The notes beneath the pieces were generated by a model that saw only the letters and a list, made by a program, of their open reading frames with translations, had not been told where the DNA came from and searched no databases. Both the position numbers and the translations under genes were made by a program. Positions 1-8,229 of a stretch of DNA of 33,550 nucleotides are shown piece after piece; positions within the stretch are counted from its first letter, which is position 1, and every line of letters begins with the position of its first letter. Source of the stretch: Planctomyces sp. SH-PL62 (GTDB lineage: Bacteria; Planctomycetota; Planctomycetia; Planctomycetales; Planctomycetaceae); contig CAMDPX010000059.1 of assembly GCA_945905295.1 (NCBI GenBank), positions 1 through 33,550 on the forward strand, written 5' to 3'.

Positions 1-236
1 CCGCCGCGCGGCTAATTCCTGCGATCCGTATCACAGACGGAGTTGTGCTTGTTAGTGAGTCGTCGCCCCGCCGGTAAAACTGTGGTGGCGACATTGGAAA
101 CGCCCCGGCAAATCAGGGAGCAGTCGAGCCGATGTCTGCCAAATACTCGGATCATGCCGTCTCCGCTTTGGAATGCACCGTCGCTGCCGGCGATGGAACG
201 TTTGATTTCAAACTGAGTTCGCGGAAGCCGAATCGG

Positions 237-308
237 GCCACTCACGCGATTCCAACCGGAGACTTCCGCGACCTTCGAGGCTGCGGAAGTCTTCTTGGTG
301 AGTGGCCA
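237..308. repeat. Imperfect intergenic palindrome
   Basis: Outer arms GGCCACTCAC and GTGAGTGGCC pair, and inside them GACTTCCGC pairs with GCGGAAGTC. It sits just downstream of the small membrane gene at 315-638 (minus), with no T-run typical of an intrinsic terminator. It lacks the GTAG head seen in other elements of the window. Positions 1-236 contain nothing I can support as a gene. Confidence 0.6.
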
Positions 309-314
309 ACGGCT

Positions 315-638
315 TTAGCAGATGCCGGTTGCCTTCATCCATTTCCACATCCAAAAGCCGATGACCAAAACCGTCGTCAGCCAGGTGATGACGGTCGACA
401 TGCGGTTGCCTCGATTGAGAACGTAGAGCACATAGTGCGCGCGTCCCAAGAGCACCACCGTCAGCCCGATGAGAACTGGCGACAACCAACTGGCAACTGC
501 GGCGGCTGTGCTCCCTGCTAACCCGAGCAAGGATAGAATCGCGGCGGCGGTTCAGTTGGGAACGATCGCCGCCGTGCCGAACAGCGCACTCAATGCGCTG
601 ACGGCTCGATTCCTTGCCGTGCGTTTCGGTTCGTTCAT
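315..638 (-). pseudogene. Small membrane protein interrupted by in-frame TGA
   Basis: The frame starts at ATG 638 behind a good Shine-Dalgarno sequence (GGAGG, 9 nt before the ATG) with MNEPKRTARNRAVSALSALF, then meets TGA at 552-554 after about 28 codons. The same frame continues with strongly hydrophobic sequence (AAAILSLLGLAGSTAAAVAS, then SPVLIGLTVVLLGRAHYVLYV and ITWLTTVLVIGFWMWKW), giving two or three membrane segments before a stop at 315. The membrane part is clearly protein-like and continuous with the upstream start, so I read one small integral membrane gene broken by a nonsense codon. Alternatively a short product begins at TTG 530. I do not recognise the family. The next two genes upstream on the same strand are also interrupted. 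Confidence 0.5.
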
Positions 639-652
639 TGGTTTGTTCCTCC

Positions 653-716
653 GTAGCCAATCTCGCCAGAGCTTGGGTGATCGATGCTTGCCCCAAGCTC
701 TGGTGAGCTTGGCTAC
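653..716. repeat. REPIN-like element, GTAG head, GCCA loop
   Basis: Two inverted hairpins. The left one is GTAG + CCAATCTC-GCCA-GAGCTTGG. The right one, read on the other strand, is GTAG + CCAAGCTC-ACCA-GAGCTTGG. Each is self-complementary and the two also pair with each other. It lies between the stop of the gene at 736 and the start of the one at 638 (both minus). Confidence 0.75.
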
Positions 717-735
717 GGTCTGCGGCAAAGCTTTG

Positions 736-1339
736 CTAATCCTTGGCCACTTCAAAACGGGTCACCAGAATCCGCCGTGGCTGCGGTGGGAGCTTCTTCA
801 ACATTTCGGGCCACCGACCGGACCAACCATCGAGCCGCCCGCTGACGCTGGTGGCTTTGTCGCCACGAGCCAAGGCAGCTTTCAATTCGTCGAAAGCGTT
901 CTTGACGTTGGTCTCAGGATTCTGTGCCAGCACGAATTCAGGCTCCGCGGCGGCGACTCTGAGAGACGTCTCCTTGTCACCGACAACGATGACTCCCGCC
1001 ACGGTCACTTCGAGGCTCACCGGCCCACTGCTGGTTCCCTTCGAAAGCCGAGTGGCCCAAACGCTCTCATGGAGTTCGTTGAGGTCGATCCGCTTTCCAG
1101 TTTTTGCTCGAAACGTCACGGTTCCCGTATCGTACTTGCCGGTCTTGGTCAAACTCTTGAATGAAATCGTCTCAGCGTCCACGTCATACAGGACGTGCTG
1201 TGGCATCTCGCGCCACACCGGCTCATCAGTGCATTTCGGCACCGGTCACGGTCATCACTCCGCTGAGCACCTGGGCGCTGGCGGTGGACGACAGCAGCAG
1301 CGAACACGCCAAGGCGGAGAGCCAACGATCAATGGACAT
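736..1339 (-). pseudogene. Exported protein of unknown function, apparent frameshift
   Basis: An ATG at 1339 with an excellent Shine-Dalgarno (AAAGGAG, 8 nt upstream) opens a Sec signal peptide: MSIDRWLSALACSLLLSSTA then SAQ, a likely cleavage site. After VLSGVMTVTGAEMH this frame stops at TGA (about 1233). The neighbouring frame is open from just after a TGA at 1246-1248 down to 736 and encodes about 165 residues of soluble sequence (for example MPQHVLYDVDAETISFKS and RWPEMLKKLPPQPRRILVTR). Joining the two by a one-base shift around 1233-1247 gives one secreted protein of about 200 residues with a normal start and signal peptide. If the second frame is used alone it would have to start at GTG 1242 or an internal ATG, without a signal peptide. 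Family not recognised. The break may be real decay or a sequence error. Confidence 0.5.
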
Positions 1340-1407
1340 GGTTTGGTCTCCTTTGATTTCAAATGTTGAGGGAGTTGAGTCAAGTTGTTGAAACGGTCAT
1401 CGTTGCC

Positions 1408-1489
1408 ATCATCGCTCCGCGTGATGAGCCGAATTGCCAAACCGCGTCGGTGAAGCGTTCGGCTCGTCACGCGGAGCGATGACGGCTAC
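1408..1489. repeat. REPIN-like palindrome, TCC loop
   Basis: Arms 1408-1433 and 1458-1483 pair over 26 bases with two mismatches. On the minus strand the element begins GTAGCC at 1489. Each arm contains a smaller hairpin with a TCC loop (ATCGC-TCC-GCG). It fills the gap between the DUF169 gene stop (1497) and the signal-peptide gene start (1339). Confidence 0.65.
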
Positions 1490-1496
1490 GTTGAAA

Positions 1497-2183
1497 TTAC
1501 GCCACGCGGCTGCGGTGGAACTTTTCCAACTCGCGGTTCGCATGGACCATCGTGACAAGTTTATGGACAACCGCCTCAAGCTGCGCGCCGGCGATCGCGA
1601 AGTACAGTTCGTCGTCCGGCAACTCGGTGTAAACGCGGTTGCCGATACAACCCAGGTTGGTGGCGGTACGCCCGGATTGCATCACCGCCGGGATCGCCGC
1701 GCAGGTGGGGCGGCCGACCATCGACGAGTCGCTGGCGAGACCCGCCGCCTGCGCCGCTTCGGCCAGCAACATCATCTGTCTCGCGTTGCCAGACACCAGG
1801 ACGACATCAGGAGCGAACGCCGCGTCCGTCAACGGAGCATAAATGGCGACACCAAACGATTCCCCGCGCCGAGGGATTCCGGGGACTTCCGCCATGTCGA
1901 TGTATTCGAGTTGGACCATCGTTCCGACCAAGCCCTCCAGTTCCTTCGCCGTGGCTTCCGGCAAGTCGATGCCGTGTGTGTACGAGCCGATCGGACAGCC
2001 GTAATGGTCGGACGCGGTGGTCTAAAAGGTGCGTCCGTCGGCGGCCAATTTCCAATAGGTGCAACCCGATAGCGCGACCGCTTCGATTCGCGGCACGCCC
2101 TCCGGAGCCGCGCTCTGAAACTTGATCGCCACCGGTTGCGACCGCAATGTCAGTAATTCAATCAACTGTGCTGCTGGGGGCAT
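1497..2183 (-). pseudogene. DUF169 family protein with in-frame TAG
   Basis: Starts at ATG 2183 (GGAG 9 nt upstream). The first 53 codons read MPPAAQLIELLTLRSQPVAI and go on to LSGCTYWKLAADGRTF. TAG at 2022-2024 follows. The same frame then continues, without any other stop, through TTASDHYGCPIGSYTHGIDL to GRPTCAAIPAVMQSG, LGCIGNRVYTELPDDELYFA and a stop at 1497. Full length would be 228 residues. The conserved cysteines and the P-(V/I)-A-(I/V)-K-F opening fit the DUF169 family, whose biochemical role is not established. The TAG falls where a tyrosine (TAT or TAC) would suit the motif, so a single substitution explains it. If it is not a sequence error, this is a nonsense-mutated gene. A restart downstream would lose the N-terminal third. 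Confidence 0.65.
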
Positions 2184-2195
2184 GTGGAACTCTCC

Positions 2196-2259
2196 GTAGC
2201 ACAGGCGGCCCGCCTGTGACTTTTCGCGAAAATCGACGCAGGCGAGCCGCCTGCTCTAC
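2196..2259. repeat. REPIN-like element, CAGGCG stem
   Basis: The left hairpin is GTAG + CACAGGCG-GCC-CGCCTGTG. The right one is GCAGGCG-AGC-CGCCTGC followed by CTAC. It occupies the gap between the radical SAM gene's TAA (2265) and the DUF169 start (2183). Same subfamily as the elements at 23545 and 29875. Confidence 0.8.
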
Positions 2260-2264
2260 GTTTC

Positions 2265-3713
2265 TTAAAACATATTCGTCGTGCTGTTGCTGAGAGGGTC
2301 CAACTGACCCTCGGTGGGCTCCGCTCAGCAGAACCACGACTCTGTCAGTCTGGGAGCCTTCCGCCGATCCAGCGGCAGTGACCGAACGATGACCGGAGGT
2401 TGTCGCTCGTGAGCCAAATCCAAAACGCGGTAAAACGTTGTCGCAGTGTCCTCGCCTGCCTGAGTCGCTTGCTCCACCAGTCGAGCGACTTCCTTTTGCA
2501 ACAAGTCCATGCGCGGATCGGGATGCGTCCAGCGGTAGCTGAAGGCGGCCTCGTCCAGCGGCCCACGATGTGGCAGAGTCTCCGGATGTTCGGCCAGCCA
2601 GGAGCCGGGCGGGATCAGCAGCCGGATTGCATACTGCACTGGATCAACGTGATCGATCAATCCATTGGCTTCGATGAAATCCAGCACTTCGCAGTAATCT
2701 TCCCGCGTCGTCCAGGGCGTGAACACGACCCATGTCGGTTGCAGTGCGATGCCCGCGTCGCGCACGATCGTCAGCGCGGCGGTCACGTCGTCCCGCGTAT
2801 GTTGCTTGTCGAAAATCCGCAGCACTTTTTCGCTGAGCGATTCCACGGCCGAGATGATGAACAAGCAGCCGGCCGCGGCAAATTCCGGTAAGTCCTCGCC
2901 TCGATTCAAGAGGTGTTCGACCTTGGCCGTGAAGTCGAACGTGAGCATCGGAAACTCTGCGTGCATCGCGCGGACCACACGCAGCGAATGCTTAGGTCCG
3001 TTCAAAAAGTCCGGATCGCCGAACGTGATGTGAGTGGCTCCTGCACGCACTTGGCGGCGGATGTCCTCCAGCACGACGTCGGGTGGCACGGTAAAGAACC
3101 GGCCTTCGTACACCGGCGGGATTGGGCAGTGCGTACACAAATGCAAGCAACCGCGACTGGCTTCGACGTAACCCGCCGTGCGACGCTGGCCGTTGTGTTC
3201 CAACTGGGCGTACTTATCCAGAGTCGGCAGCGCATCTCGTTCGGGAATCGCAAACGACAACCGCACGAGATTCGGACCCGCCGGTTGCTGACGCCGAATC
3301 ACGCCCGCGACTTGAGCACCGGTCTCTGATTCCATTGACTCGACCAGCGCAACCAGCGGCCCTTCGTATTCCCCGCCGATGCACGAGTCCGCGCCGTGGG
3401 TCAGCAGGTACTCGGAGTTCAACGCGGCATAGAGCCCGTAGCAACAGATGTGGCAGTGCGGATTGATTTCTCGCAGCCGTTCGATGACCCGCACGCCCAA
3501 CCGCATCGCCGTGTGCATGGGGACAGAGATCCCGACAAACCGCGCCCGCGATGCAATTTCCGCGTCAAACTTCTCGACCGCGATGTCGATCGCCACCGGC
3601 AAGTAACCCGCGCGACGCAAGAATCCCACCGGCATAGCAACACCGAGCGGTTGGTGCCCCAACTCGTAACACGAGACTAACAGAATGGAACCTTCGCCGC
3701 GCAAGTCCACCAT
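2265..3713 (-). CDS. CUAEP-tail B12-binding/radical SAM selenoprotein (TGA at 2325-2327 read as Sec)
   Basis: I place the start at ATG 3713 (GGAGG 5 nt upstream) rather than GTG 3773. Residues about 10-130 form a cobalamin-binding-type Rossmann region (FVGISVPMHTAMRLG, GADSCIGGEYEGPL). The radical SAM cluster motif CxxxCxxC is C189-C193-C196 in SRGCLHLCTHCPIPP, followed by an SPASM-free core (ITFGDPDFLNGP, AVESLSEKVLRIFDK). The frame reaches ESWFC then TGA, but continues A-E-P-T-E-G-Q-L-D-P-L to TAA 2265-2267, giving 482 residues with selenocysteine at 463. W-F-C-U-A-E-P is exactly the tail that names the known CUAEP/CCAEP-tail radical SAM (seleno)protein family, so I read the TGA as Sec and not a stop. 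A hairpin fitting a bacterial SECIS follows it. The substrate is unknown. If the genome lacks selenocysteine machinery, the product would end at C462. Confidence 0.88.
2289..2329 (-). promoter_or_regulatory. Candidate bacterial SECIS element
   Basis: On the minus strand, 12 nt after the TGA, GAGGGTC (2312-2306) and GACCCTC (2300-2294) form a perfect 7-bp stem closing the loop AGTTG. The loop starts 19 nt after the TGA and has a G in its second position, both as expected for bacterial SECIS elements. A second stem pairs GCTGA (2329-2325, including the TGA itself) with TCAGC (2293-2289). It would recruit SelB at the Sec codon. Confidence 0.7.
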
Positions 3714-4251
3714 TAGTCCTCCGGAGTCCGCCGCTCGCCGAGCGCGGGCACGTTCGACGACACTGGCAGGCACTGAAAGGAGCCGACTGCCATGTCACAA
3801 GTTGGATTGTAGAACTCATCCAGTTTCAAACACAGGCAGGGTTTGACAGTGTTGGTCTATCGACAGCGTTGAGACCTGCAGCGACTCGATCGCGCGGACC
3901 GCCGTGGGTGGCAGTGGTGTCGATCGTGACGACAAAAACTTTGACCGGCTCACTGAAGTCCTCGAATCGCTCCGATTCACAGTCGATCGACTGAACTTGG
4001 CGGAAGTTTAAGGGCTCCCCCTTGACACTTTGGGGGTCGAGACGTTCCCCTATTGCCCAACTCATGGGTGCCAGCCGATATGACCGGTAGCTGCCTGTGG
4101 GTTCCCGCCAGAGTGCCCGGCCTCTACACAACCTGCCTTCAATCTCTGATAACCTCAGACCTGCCGGTGCTCATCGGGCACGTTTCCTTTTTGAAGACCT
4201 ACCGTTCCGGTTCGGCAAATCGCTGAGCCAATAGACCAAGGAGTTTCGTCC
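3714..4251. other. Divergent intergenic region, no supported gene
   Basis: This 538-bp gap separates the minus-strand radical SAM gene from the plus-strand DUF1501 gene, so promoters for both should lie here. A 101-codon minus-strand open frame (3826-4131) has no ribosome binding site or recognisable domain. TTGACA at 4022-4027 has no convincing -10 partner. I assign nothing specific. Confidence 0.4.
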
Positions 4252-5547
4252 ATGGGAATGCGTCCTTCACGTCGTGACTTTCTGCATGTGGGCTTCTGCG
4301 GAGGCATTGGCCTGACGCTCGCCGACTACTTCGCCTTGAAGGCCAAGGCAGACATTAAGAAATACGAGAGCAAAGAGGGGACAGCCAAGTCCGTCATTTT
4401 CATCTATTTGCCCGGTGGCGCTGCTCACCAGGAGACCTGGGATCCAAAACCGTATGCTCCGATTGAGTACCGCGGCCCGATGAACTCGATCCAGACGAAC
4501 GTCTCCGGCACGTTCATCAACGAGATGATGCCGAAGACCGCTCAAATCGCCAGCAAGCTGACGATTTGCCGCTCGATGACGCACGGCGAAGCGGCTCACG
4601 AGCGTGGCACGCACAATATGTTTACCGGCTATCGTCCCAGCCCGGCCTTGCAGTTTCCGAGCATGGGCAGCGTGGTCTCGCACGAGTTCGGCCCACGCAA
4701 GAATCTGCCGCCGTACGTTTGCATTCCGGGCCAGCCGAACGAGTTCGCCGGAACCGGCTATCTCAGTTCGTCGTTCGCTCCGTTCAGCCTCGGTTCCGAT
4801 CCGGCCGCGGCCGGCTTCACTGTCCGCGACCTGAAGCTGCCTGGCGGTGTCGATGACACCCGCTTCACTCGGCGACGCACGATCCTCGACACGGTCAACG
4901 ATCACTTCAAGACGAAAGAAAAGTCCGACTCGCTCGACGCGGTCGACACGTTCTATCAACGAGCCTACGGACTCGTATCGTCAGTCGATGCTCGCGAGGC
5001 GTTCAACATTGACGCTGAGCCGTCACCGATTCGCGACGCCTACGGTCGCAACACCGCCGGTCAGCGCATGCTGATGGCTCGCCGATTGGTTGAGTCGGGC
5101 GTTCGATTCGTCACGCTGACCTACGGCGGATGGGACATGCACGACAACATCAATGGCAGCATCCGCAGCCAGTTGCCGGCGTTCGATCAAGCGTATGCTC
5201 AGCTCATCTCTGACCTTGATGGTCGTGGTCTGCTAAAGGACACGCTGGTCTGCATCGCCTCGGAATTTGGCCGCACGCCAAAGATCAACGCGACCGCTGG
5301 CCGCGATCACTGGCCGAAAGTCTTCAGCGTCGTCTTTGCCGGCGGCGGAATGAAGCCGGGAATCGTTTATGGTTCGTCGAACTCGACCGCCAGCGAACCG
5401 GAAGATGACGCCCTCGGCGTCGAAGATTGGGCGACCACGATTTACCACTGCCTGGGCATCGTTGCCGACAAGGAACTGATGGCTCCCGGCGATCGTCCGA
5501 TCGAAATCGTCGATGGCGGCAAGGTCCGAAAGGAATTGCTCGCATAG
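4252..5547 (+). CDS. DUF1501 family exported protein (1)
   Basis: 431 residues. The start is supported by AAGGAG 8 nt upstream of ATG 4252. The N-terminus PSRRDFLHVGFCGGIGLTLA is a Tat-type signal (RR-D-F-L) with a hydrophobic stretch, so the protein is probably exported folded. The body shows the DUF1501 hallmarks: VIFIYLPGGAAHQETWDPKP near residue 50, a GGWDMHDN motif, SEFGRTPKIN and GRDHWPKVFSVVFAGGG near the C-terminus. DUF1501 is related to the alkaline phosphatase/sulfatase fold; the D/H-rich motifs suggest metal binding, but no activity is established. It heads the envelope cluster, and in planctomycetes DUF1501 genes commonly neighbour DUF1549/DUF1553 genes as here. A second paralogue lies at 14855. 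Confidence 0.92.
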   Translation: MGMRPSRRDFLHVGFCGGIGLTLADYFALKAKADIKKYESKEGTAKSVIFIYLPGGAAHQETWDPKPYAPIEYRGPMNSIQTNVSGTFINEMMPKTAQIASKLTICRSMTHGEAAHERGTHNMFTGYRPSPALQFPSMGSVVSHEFGPRKNLPPYVCIPGQPNEFAGTGYLSSSFAPFSLGSDPAAAGFTVRDLKLPGGVDDTRFTRRRTILDTVNDHFKTKEKSDSLDAVDTFYQRAYGLVSSVDAREAFNIDAEPSPIRDAYGRNTAGQRMLMARRLVESGVRFVTLTYGGWDMHDNINGSIRSQLPAFDQAYAQLISDLDGRGLLKDTLVCIASEFGRTPKINATAGRDHWPKVFSVVFAGGGMKPGIVYGSSNSTASEPEDDALGVEDWATTIYHCLGIVADKELMAPGDRPIEIVDGGKVRKELLA

Positions 5548-5571
5548 TTGTTAATAACCTTGGATTGAGAT

Positions 5572-5646
5572 AACGGCTTTCGGCCGTCGGCTCTCGGCGA
5601 TCGGCCTCACCGGCGGTCAGTTGAGAGTAGATAGCCGAAAGCCGTT
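5572..5646. repeat. Perfect 13-bp inverted repeat
   Basis: AACGGCTTTCGGC (5572-5584) and GCCGAAAGCCGTT (5634-5646) are exact complements around a 49-nt spacer that itself contains CGGCTCTCGGC-like repeats. It lies between the first DUF1501 gene and the PPC-domain gene, with no terminator-like T-run. Confidence 0.7.
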
Positions 5647-5695
5647 GTCACATCCCTTGCCTGCTGCCTCTTCACCGCTTCACGGAGCTCGACTC

Positions 5696-8122
5696 ATGTT
5701 CCGAAGAATTCTGGTATCACTCCTGATCGTGGTTTGTGCGACGTCCGCGTTTGCCGCGTCACCACGGCTGAGCATCATCAATCCGCGAGGCGTGCAGCGC
5801 GGCACCGAAGCGGTGCTGACTTTCAGCGGCTCACAGCTTGGCGATGGGGAGCAGATCCTCTTCTACTCGCCCGGAATTGAAGTCGTGAAGGTCGAAACCG
5901 TCGACGTCAACAACTGCAAGGCGACGGTCAAGATCGCACCCGACTGCCGACTCGGCGAGCACGTTGCTCAGGTGCGGACGAAAACCGGCATCTCCGACTA
6001 TCGGACGTTCTACATCGGAGCGTTGCCGCAAGTGGATGAGAAAGAGCCGAACAACTTCTTCGACCAACCGCAGCCAATCACGCTGAATCAAACGGTCGTC
6101 GGCACGATCGGCGGTGAAGACGTTGATTACTACATCGTCGAAGCCAAAAAAGGACAACGCATCTGCGCTGAGGTCGAGGCTCTGCGTCTTGGTTCGGCGT
6201 TTTTCGATCCGTATGTGGCAATCCTCGACATGAAGCGATTTGAGCTTTCGGCCGCAGACGACACGCCGCTGGTTGGTCAGGACGCAGTCGCGTCGATCGT
6301 CGCCCCGGAGGACGGCAAGTACGTCATTCAAATCCGTGAGACCGCCTATGGCGGAGGCAGTAATTATCGGCTTCACATCGGCACGTTTCCGCGTCCGCTC
6401 GCCGTTTATCCAGCGGGTGGAAAACTCGGTGACGAAGTCGAGCCTAAATTCCTTGGCGATCCAGCCGGTGAGTTCGTGCAGAAATTCAAGCTGCCGACGG
6501 CAGACTCGAAAGAGTTCACGGGCTTGTTCGCGACCGTCGGCACCGAGACCGCTCCATCGCCGAATCCGTTTCGCTTGTTCGAGCACGGCAACTCGCTGGA
6601 AGTCGAACCGAACAATACGGTCGCTCTGGCGACGCCCGCGACGCTGCCGAACGCCTTCAACGGGATCTTGCAAGAGCCGGGTGATATCGACTTCTTCAAG
6701 TTCACCGCGACCAAAGGACAAGTCTATGAAGTCGAGTGCTACGGCCGCCGCATCCGCTCGGCGATCGACCCCGTGATGACGTTGTACAACGCCCAAGGTG
6801 GCGGCATCGTCGGCAATGATGACTCGCGCGGACCGGACAGCTACTTTCGAGTGACGATCCCTGCCGACGGCGAATACCTGCTAAGCGTGACCGATCACCT
6901 CCAGCGCGGTGGACCGGGCTTCGTGTATCGCGTCGAATTCACGGGCGTCGTGCCGTCACTGCAGTTGAGCATTCCGCAAGTCGAGCGATACGGCCAGTAC
7001 CGTCGCCAAGTTTACATCGCGAAGGGCAATCGCTTCGGCACGATCATCAACGCCAGCCGAGCCAACTTCGGCGGTAAACTGCTGCTCGAACCACAAGGCA
7101 TGCCCGCAGGAATCACGATCGTCGCCGAGCCGATGGCTGAGAACCTTGCCTCAATGCCAGTCGTCTTCGAGGCCGCAGCCGACGCACCAGTCAACGGCGC
7201 GCTGGTCGATTTCATCGGACGCCATGCCGACAACCCAGCCATTCGCGGCGGCTTCTTCAATCGCGCCGAGTTCATCATCGGTGCCCCCGGACAGTCGATG
7301 TACTCGTGGCGTGACGTCGATCGCCTGGCGGTGGCGGTCGTTGACGAACTGCCGTTCAAGATCGACCTCGTCGAACCGAAAGTCCCGCTGGCGCAAAACG
7401 GCTCGATGCAATTGAAGGTCGTAGTGACTCGCAAAGAAGGCTTCAAAGCCCCGATCAATTTGATCTTCCCATTTGCTCCGCCGGGCGTCGGTGCCGCGCC
7501 GAACGTGACGATCCCCGAAGGTCAGAACGAAGCGCTGTACCCGATCAATGCTGCCGCCAACGCTCAGATTGGCAAGTGGCGGGTCTTCGTGCTCGGTTCT
7601 GCCGAAATCGGCGGAGCCGCGTTTTCGTCAACACAACTCGGCAACCTGGAGATCTCGGCTCCGTGGGTCACCTTCGCAATGCAACGCGCGGCGGTCGATC
7701 AAGGCCTGCCGACGGAAGTCGTCTGCAAAGTCGATGTGACGACGCCGTTCGAGGGGAACGCCAATGTCCAACTCCTCGCGTTGCCCAACAAAGTTCTTTC
7801 TCAGCCGTTGCAATTCACGAAGGACACGAAAGAACTGGTCTTCAAGGTCACCACCGAGAAGGACAGTCCCGCCGGCAAGCACGGCATCTTCGGCGTCGTG
7901 ACGATCACGGCCAACGGCGAACCAGTGACGCATAACGTAGGCGGAGCCGAACTCCGCATCGACGTACCGTTGCCGCCCAAGCCCAACACCCCGGCCCCGA
8001 TGCCAGCGCCGGCCGTCGCCGCTGCGGCTCCTGCGCCAATGCCGGTTGCCGCCGCGCCCCCGAAGCGACTCAGCCGTCTGGAACAACTTCGCGAAGACGC
8101 CAAAGCCAAAGTCGGGAAGTAG
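5696..8122 (+). CDS. Exported PPC-domain (pre-peptidase C-terminal) protein
   Basis: I choose ATG 5696 (GGAG 8 nt upstream; followed by MFRRILVSLLIVVCATSAFA, a Sec signal peptide), giving 808 residues. After an IPT/TIG-like N-terminal domain (INPRGVQRGTEAVLTFSGSQ) come two PPC-type beta-sandwich domains. The first begins near residue 117 (EPNN, then DVDYYIVEAKKGQ). The second begins near residue 304 (EPNN, then DIDFFKFTATKGQ and DGEYLLSVTD). Later regions look like further beta-rich domains. The C-terminus is a Pro/Ala-rich linker ending in a short charged helix (LEQLREDAKAKVGK). PPC domains are generally non-catalytic binding or stabilising modules; no protease domain is visible. The position between DUF1501 and DUF1549/DUF1553 genes, same strand, suggests one periplasmic or surface assembly. 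Confidence 0.88.
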   Translation: MFRRILVSLLIVVCATSAFAASPRLSIINPRGVQRGTEAVLTFSGSQLGDGEQILFYSPGIEVVKVETVDVNNCKATVKIAPDCRLGEHVAQVRTKTGISDYRTFYIGALPQVDEKEPNNFFDQPQPITLNQTVVGTIGGEDVDYYIVEAKKGQRICAEVEALRLGSAFFDPYVAILDMKRFELSAADDTPLVGQDAVASIVAPEDGKYVIQIRETAYGGGSNYRLHIGTFPRPLAVYPAGGKLGDEVEPKFLGDPAGEFVQKFKLPTADSKEFTGLFATVGTETAPSPNPFRLFEHGNSLEVEPNNTVALATPATLPNAFNGILQEPGDIDFFKFTATKGQVYEVECYGRRIRSAIDPVMTLYNAQGGGIVGNDDSRGPDSYFRVTIPADGEYLLSVTDHLQRGGPGFVYRVEFTGVVPSLQLSIPQVERYGQYRRQVYIAKGNRFGTIINASRANFGGKLLLEPQGMPAGITIVAEPMAENLASMPVVFEAAADAPVNGALVDFIGRHADNPAIRGGFFNRAEFIIGAPGQSMYSWRDVDRLAVAVVDELPFKIDLVEPKVPLAQNGSMQLKVVVTRKEGFKAPINLIFPFAPPGVGAAPNVTIPEGQNEALYPINAAANAQIGKWRVFVLGSAEIGGAAFSSTQLGNLEISAPWVTFAMQRAAVDQGLPTEVVCKVDVTTPFEGNANVQLLALPNKVLSQPLQFTKDTKELVFKVTTEKDSPAGKHGIFGVVTITANGEPVTHNVGGAELRIDVPLPPKPNTPAPMPAPAVAAAAPAPMPVAAAPPKRLSRLEQLREDAKAKVGK

Positions 8123-8141
8123 AGAACTTGAATCACCGCTG

Positions 8142-8179
8142 ATCCTCGCTCATTGGGATTACGGCTAATCAGTGAGGAT
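8142..8179. repeat. Imperfect intergenic hairpin
   Basis: ATCCTCGCTCATT (8142-8154) pairs with AATCAGTGAGGAT (8167-8179) at 11 of 13 positions around a 12-nt loop. It lies between the PPC-domain and DUF1549/1553 genes. There is no T-run, so it may be a small dispersed palindrome more than a terminator. Confidence 0.45.
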
Positions 8180-8229
8180 GAGCGTTCCCAACAGATTTCA
8201 AAACAACCTCTCAATCGAGGAGTGAACTA

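Noticed and set aside
132-521. 129-codon plus-strand open frame
   Set aside because: It runs through the palindrome at 237-308 and antisense to the membrane gene, and its translation is Arg/His/Pro-rich with no domain.
552-554. TGA in the small membrane gene as a second selenocysteine codon
   Set aside because: The context (V-P-N-TGA-T-A-A) matches no selenoprotein motif I know, and the residue would sit at the edge of a membrane segment. A nonsense change is simpler.
4022-4027. TTGACA as the -35 box of the DUF1501 gene
   Set aside because: No -10-like hexamer lies 16-18 nt downstream; the nearest TATTGC is 23 nt away.
3826-4131. 101-codon minus-strand open frame in the intergenic region
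   Set aside because: No ribosome binding site, no recognisable domain, and it fills a region expected to hold divergent promoters.
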